Of a DNA stretch of 64,000 nt, positions 58,367 to 64,000 are shown in pieces. Every line of letters starts with the position of its first letter. Position 1 is the stretch's first letter. This DNA comes from Antedon mediterranea. Its lineage: Eukaryota; Echinodermata; Crinoidea; Comatulida; Antedonidae. The notes below the pieces were generated by a model. The model did no database searches. It saw only the letters and a program-made list of their open reading frames with translations, and was not told the origin of the DNA. The DNA lies in NCBI RefSeq assembly GCF_964355755.1, contig NC_092670.1, positions 15,375,201-15,439,200 of the forward strand, written 5' to 3'. Made by a program: the position numbers and the translations under genes.

Positions 58367-58590
58367 TAAAACTTTTCTGTACATCAAAACAGTTCAAAAA
58401 GTACAGAAAAACGCAAAGTGATACCCGACAGACCGATCGACCGACCGACAGACCGACCGACATAGTTAAAACTTGTCTGTACATCAAAACAGTTCAAAAA
58501 GTACAGAAAAGCGATAAAACGCATAGTGATACCGGACCGACAGAGAGACCGACAGACAGACCGACAGACCGACCGACCGACATAGTTAAC
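58367..58590. repeat. Tandem duplication with (GACC/GACA)n tails
   Basis: Two units, about 58367-58466 and 58467-58588. Each has CTGTACATCAAAACAGTTC and AAAAAGTACAGAAAA followed by a run of ACCGACAGACCGACCGAC and then CATAGTTAA. The two runs differ in length. Confidence 0.85.
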
Positions 58591-59905
58591 TATAGAGTCG
58601 CGTCCACGCGACTAAAAACGGAAACGAAAAACAAGAAATAGAAAAACAAAACAAAAATTTGAAAAAAATAGACCAATAAAAATATATAAACACATCAGGC
58701 ACATAACATTAATTCTAAAACGCCCGTTGATATACTGAAATTTAATTAATTAATTTGAAACGATAAAGATGAGGAAATCTGTGAGAATTAGAATAATTAT
58801 AAACTAGCTTTGTAGCGCCCTCTAGAAAGCCATAAATGTTGTTACGTAGTATCGATCGGAGTGCCATTGTGCCACAATACGTTCATTATTTCTACATACT
58901 CTATAGATCATTTTTGTCGTGATTAAACAATGTAACATAACATTAGTTTATGTATGTATCAATAAGAAAAAAAAACACATAACTTATTGTTTATACTGAA
59001 TCAGCCAATTAAAAAGCTCCATTACTTTGAACCAATCAGAAGACTGTAATATTCTTATCATCCAGTTAAAAGACCCGTACAATTAGAAGTTGGTTTATAC
59101 ATGGAGCGAACTGTAGTTAGCAATCGTGTGTCAGCCTAATGTTTCTACTTTGTACTATCAGTGGGACTTTTTAGTATTTTGTAGGGTTTATCTGTGGAGT
59201 CTTTTATCTCTGGTATATCCTAACTCCAGATCGATGTATCTATTCCGCCTGATTACCATCAACACCATTTCTTTGTTAATTATATTCCACGCGTACACAA
59301 TGGAACTGACTAATGCTTCAATAATAACGTTGTGGTGGAATACTCATTTTTAGTCTATCGTGTTTAGCTATTTAGCTTCAAATGTATACACACCTTTTGT
59401 GCTTTTCATATTTTATAACTGCAAACACATGTTGGATTTTTACAGCAGTGCTGTCATATTTTTAACAGCTGTAGTATTCGTCAATTTTTATGTTATTTAT
59501 GCATGTTTGTTAATAGCTGGGCCAACGAATCATGTATCATTAGTTGTTTTGATGGAGTCACCACGCCTTATTTAGCTACCTGTAGCCCTACCTCATGATG
59601 GAGACCTGTCGGCCTAAAAATGCTCTTCGATCATCTAGATTGTTAGGTTCGTCGAGTTTTTAATTTATTGAAATATGTCTTGTTGATTTTTAGCTTTGTG
59701 TCATCGCATCATCACAGTAAACCGTTTTACTATTTTATTCAAAGAGAATGTGTGTCCAGCCGTATGTAACCTGGAGTGACAATTCTGAATAGGTCTAAGA
59801 TGAAGATTAGGGCCTAGAAATCGAGTTTGTTATGCTTGTGAAATGACGTAGGCCTAACGTACATCATTGTTATCGTAGGAATTGTTACCAAACGTATCTT
59901 TCAAG
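58591..59905. other. Upstream region of the last gene
   Basis: No coding exon recognised; the frames at 59126-59575 are hydrophobic but match nothing I know. Probably contains the promoter and 5' UTR of the gene at 59906. Confidence 0.35.
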
Positions 59906-62713
59906 ATGTCACTTAAAACGTTTTTCTCAAAATTGGTCTCCAAATCCACCGAGACTAAAAAACAGCGTGTCGATATAAATAAAGCAGACGACAAAATACC
60001 AGTGCGACAGGTAACACTAGTTGATTATAGCAGTCTGTTGATGCCTGATGATAATGATGATGACGTCATGTCTTATTACCCACATGAGAGGTATGAACTA
60101 GTTTACGATGATGACGTTATTTCGCGTCCGAAGGAATTACGCGGTGCCGAGGATCTTGAGCGCTATATGATGTCGTTAAACCAACAAAATGTTGAGATAT
60201 CAAAAGCACGGAAGAAAGGTAGATATTCAAAACAAAAGAAATATAGAATTAAGAAAAGTAGTTCTTTACAAAATATCTATGATGAATCGTTATCAAACGA
60301 TAGGAATATGTCAAGAAATTCTATAGAGAGACTAAATATACGAAACACGGCGTTGTCGAAATCGTATACCGACTTGTCGCAAAGAAACCAAGAAGAGATT
60401 ATTAGTCCGCCTGAGGAGTGGAAGACGTTTGATTCGCCAAAGACAATCACTCCTTTAACTCCCGATAAAGATGAAAGAGGTTATCAAATGGATTCTTTGG
60501 AACGAGGCGTTACACTTCGGGATATGCGTCACAGAAAAGAGGAATTTATCAATAGATCTCGACAAGATAAATATTTTGAAAGGAAATCAAAATCATTCGA
60601 AAAACAGAATTCCGGAGAAGAATGGTCATATTCGACACCACGCTCAGGAAGTGACAGTAGGGCCTCATCAAGGAAATCTATTCTTCGACAAAACAGTTTG
60701 TCGACGTCTTCATCATCTGGTGTAAAGAGTCATGACGGATTGGTTGCTGATGGTGTTGTAAGCAGACCACCTTCTGGTCTTGCGTCAAGGTCTCAAGCAA
60801 GTCCTTTCTATGATGGTGCAAGAACACCTAGGAAAAGTGACGTCATGGATTCGTTTAGGGCTTCAATGGAAATATACATGAAAGGTTTAGTATTTCAGTT
60901 TATTTTGACATCAGTACAGTATTTAATTTGATTTAGTTTAACCTCTAAGCACTCGCAATGTTATTCAAGTTCATCGGGAAAAGTTTTTTTTATGATACTG
61001 TGATATTTCATTTTTTCAATATAGCGCCACCAATTTTATATTTTTACGCATGCGCTTATACTTAAAAATGTGCCATCAAAATAAAAAAAAAATATTCAAA
61101 GGGGTTACCTTTAACATACGATGGAAATTATACAGCAGATTTTAATATTATATTCCTCGTCGTTTTGGATTAGATATTACATTTATTGATTAAAAATGAA
61201 CAGTAGATAAGGTAGGTAAGAAATTGTAGAATTTAGGAAGCTCGTATTTTGTAATTACAAGTAGTAAATTCCGATGCATTGAGTGAAGAGTTAACCTGCC
61301 TGCTGCTGCTGCAGCTGGTGGCAAAGCAAAGTGTCACCCGAGGCATTCGCTCAATTTGGGCGGGTTTGTTCAGAGAACAGTCGCCGCCGTCTAGCAGGCC
61401 TAGCCTTGACCAGGCCTAAGCCTAGGCATAGTAGTAATGTCAATAATAATAATAACTGAGCTTCTTAGGCTAAGCCAAGAAACTGTTGTAGGCCCTAGGG
61501 GCTAGGCCTAGATAGTATAGGCACGCCGCCTAAGTCCAGCCAGGTACTAATAATTAGGCACACAGGTAGTATAAGTAAAAAAAGTTATATTCATTCTTGT
61601 GTTGTGAATTTTTGGTTGGTTGATGTTGTACAGTATATGTAGACACTGCTGGGTGGGGCCTAGCCATGGCCCTAGCTACTGTATTTCTTATTTCGCTGTG
61701 GCTAATAAGATACGGTACCGTATTCTAACTTCTGTTTACTAAATAAAGGTACGGTAAAATTGCATTACAGTACGTCCTAATTAGCCAGTGAGGTGCTGGT
61801 ACGTGTTTTGACTTCATCGTATAAGGACTTGGGATTTTTTTTTCATATATCGCGTCTGTACAGTAGAGAATGCCTATTGGCGGCGCATGAATGTGTGTGT
61901 GCTGATGAAGGTTTATTTTGATTCATCCTATTTAGGCCTAGGCCTATATTTTTTATTAAATTTTACAGATAGTGACCATAAACAACAAGCAAATGCGGAC
62001 AATAAAGGGGCCCTCAAATACTATGATTTAGACAGTAGCCCCAGGGCTGAGTCACAGAAATCAGCGCACACATGCAGCTGGTCCCAGCCTGGCACAGCTT
62101 TCCCTACACAAACAAATTCATTCTGTATAATGAGGTTATATATAGTACGTAGTAAGTAAGCCTAGGCCTCTTTTGAAACGGTTTTCTGTATTCTAGAATT
62201 AAAATCAACCGGTTTTGGCTTTTCAATAATAACAGACATAGGCTACATTTAGTTTTTGTCACACACGACGGCGATAATAATAGCGATAAATGAAGCATAA
62301 TAAAAATGCGGTTGATCACTGTTTTCGCGATATAAAAAAAAAATCCAAAGTCCTTATACGCACACACACACACGTACCAGCACCCCATTGGCTGGTCATG
62401 ACGCAATACAATTTTACCGTACCTTTAGCAAATGGAAGTTAGGATATGGTACCGTATCTTTAGCCACTGCGTTCTTATTTTTATACTAGTAAATAATCGT
62501 GCAACTTTATTTTTTTAATCTGTAGATTCTGGTGGTAATAAACCCAGTATCAGGTCGAGAGAGTTAGTAGTAGAGCCCCCTAAACGACGCCCACAATCTC
62601 TACACATGCCATACAGCATGGATGGGGGTCAACATGAAACCAATGGTTTGGACGATTCATCCTCTGAAAGTGTTTTTGAGCTGGTACCGTTTGATAGCTA
62701 CAATGTGACAAAG
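59906..62713 (+). CDS. Unrecognised serine-rich protein, 5' part (continues beyond the window)
   Basis: Exons seen: 59906-60884, 61969-62151, 62526-62713, all joining in phase 1 (first two junctions) and leaving phase 0 at 62713. The start MSLKTFFSKLVSKS is chosen because the upstream frame has no other ATG. The product so far is about 450 residues, hydrophilic and probably disordered. It has acidic patches (DDNDDDVMSYY), many Ser-Leu motifs preceded by basic residues (KKSSSLQNIYDESL, RKSILRQNSLSTSSSS) that look like phosphorylation and 14-3-3 sites, and a short motif SESVFELVPFDSYNV in the third exon. No signal peptide, membrane segment or catalytic domain is seen. A cytoskeletal or signalling scaffold would fit but is a guess. 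I do not recognise the family. Confidence 0.7.
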
Positions 62714-63188
62714 GTAAAGTTTGCATACTAATTTAACATATTTAATTTATTAATTGTTCATTGATACAGTACAGTATGTGATTTAATTTGATTTATGAAC
62801 ATTTATTATATTTAAATTCTCACTGAAATGTACATGTAGCATATAAAAAAGAACATTCAGTGAAGTATGGGACAAACAGGTGCTAGGTAGACACCTCTAG
62901 AGTGGTCCAATCACAAATTGCACAGTGAGTATTGAAAAGGTTTATAACATTAATATTTAAATAAATATTTAAGTATAAAAGTAAGTTATAAATTTGTAAT
63001 ATTCAAGATTTAAGTTGGCCGACATTTACAGCAGCGACAACAGGACACCCATGTGCACGTATTGGCAGTTTCATACGTATTGGTAAATAAGTCGTTAAAA
63101 TATTGGTATAGAATTGGTTGATGGAGAAATGAACACTTTTCTAAAAGTTCTTTTATTTTAGACTGTAGAAAAAATGCGACATTGTTCA
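62714..63188. other. Intron of the last gene
   Basis: No exon recognised. Confidence 0.4.
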
Positions 63189-63390
63189 ACTGTGCAAACC
63201 CTAAAAACCTGTGCAAACCCTAAACCTGTGCAAACCCTAAAAACCTGTGCAAACCCTAAAAACCTGTGCAAACCCTAAAAACCTGTGCAAACCCTAAAAA
63301 CCTGTGCAAACCCTAAAAACCTGTGCAAACCCTAAAAACCTGTGCAAACCCTAAAAACCTGTGCAAACCCTAAAAACCTGTGCAAACCTC
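63189..63390. repeat. 19-bp minisatellite containing AACCCTAAA
   Basis: About ten units of CCTGTGCAAACCCTAAAAA, nearly identical, with one 17-bp unit near the start. The low divergence implies recent expansion. Confidence 0.95.
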
Positions 63391-64000
63391 CTCCAAACCA
63401 AATGTATTTTACTGTACTATTGTATTATCGTTGTTCGTTATCATCCTACAGTATAGAACTAATACATACAGTACTGGATTAGTGCCAGTTTTTTTTGTAT
63501 TACTATCTGTCAATCTGACTATCTGTCAAAACCCACACTATATTACATTACATTGTACTGTAGTATAAGATACAGTATGTACTCGTACTGCTGTATGTGT
63601 ACAAAAAGTATGTTGAAATAATAGTTACAGTGTTATTCAAACTCATTTTGTGTTTCTAGTGACAAATTTTAAAAATAGAACACATTTTGTTATAATCGTA
63701 TCAAATAGTCCAAAATAGATTTTGCATTACTCATTTAACCATCAATGTAACTAAAGGTGTAAATATTTATTATGGATAGCTACAGTATAGAGAGTATGCA
63801 AGTGAATTCAGCTGTTGAATATTCAATCACACGCCGTCGTTGACGACCCAGCCAAATTCGTCCAGCAATTCTGGAAGCCGTGTTCACGCTTAATAAACGC
63901 ATTAATGTGTACATGTTCCCTGATGTATGATTGTCATGCTACTGTATAATAATAACAAAAAGACACATTTTGAGCATTGTTTATTTTGTTTATTTGTTGT
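63391..64000. other. Intronic or intergenic right edge of window
   Basis: AT-rich; no exon can be supported. The next exon of the last gene may lie beyond the edge. Confidence 0.35.

Noticed and set aside
59126-59575. Two hydrophobic frames before the last gene
   Set aside because: Composition fits AT-rich noncoding DNA; no conserved motif.

Overview
This is a window of an animal (deuterostome) nuclear genome. It is AT-rich, and its genes are split into many short GT-AG exons. The palindromic word TAGGCCTA and relatives of AGGCCTA are scattered through introns and spacers, and there are many small foldback elements. Gene content (a crinoid-, sea-cucumber- or sea-star-like MTMR14, PiT phosphate transporter, REC114, matrix metalloproteinase and NXPE) together with this word bias suggest an echinoderm, possibly a crinoid. 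The species call is an inference. Exon models below were built by hand from splice sites, reading-frame phase and protein family memory; no search was run.

Layout. 981-6267 (+): complete 15-exon MTMR14-like phosphoinositide phosphatase. 6.3-11.7 kb: spacer with a minisatellite, a hairpin and a tRNA-derived SINE-like piece. 11720-16961 (+): complete 11-exon SLC20/PiT sodium-phosphate symporter. 17.5-18.4 kb (-): decayed non-LTR retrotransposon 3' end. 18613-25171 (+): REC114 meiotic recombination gene, with one junction unresolved. 25.2-28.4 kb: MITE-rich spacer. 28411-34501 (+): complete 8-exon secreted matrix metalloproteinase with hemopexin domain. 37406-39938: a 2.5 kb DNA transposon with perfect 28-bp inverted ends and a 7-bp target duplication, holding two broken zinc-finger genes. 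40256-43683 (-): NXPE/PC-esterase family gene. 45793-57158: an 11.4 kb element bounded by about 39-bp inverted repeats. 59906 to beyond the window (+): an unrecognised serine-rich protein gene.

The most interesting object is the 11.4 kb element. Between its inverted ends lie three intact, co-directional multi-domain genes: (1) a 1097-residue protein with an apparent DDE/RNase-H-like transposase core carrying a large insertion, a BRCT domain and an HMG-box-like tail; (2) a 457-residue protein with two Tudor-like modules; (3) a 427-residue protein kinase with a coiled coil and an HND in place of the usual HRD. A 1.1 kb minisatellite fills its right arm. I know of no described transposon superfamily with this combination of transposase-BRCT-HMG, Tudor reader and kinase, so it is put forward as a candidate undescribed large DNA transposon.

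The remaining space is dominated by at least three families of miniature foldback elements (one with about a dozen copies, mostly in introns), three tRNA-derived SINE-like pieces and several minisatellites.
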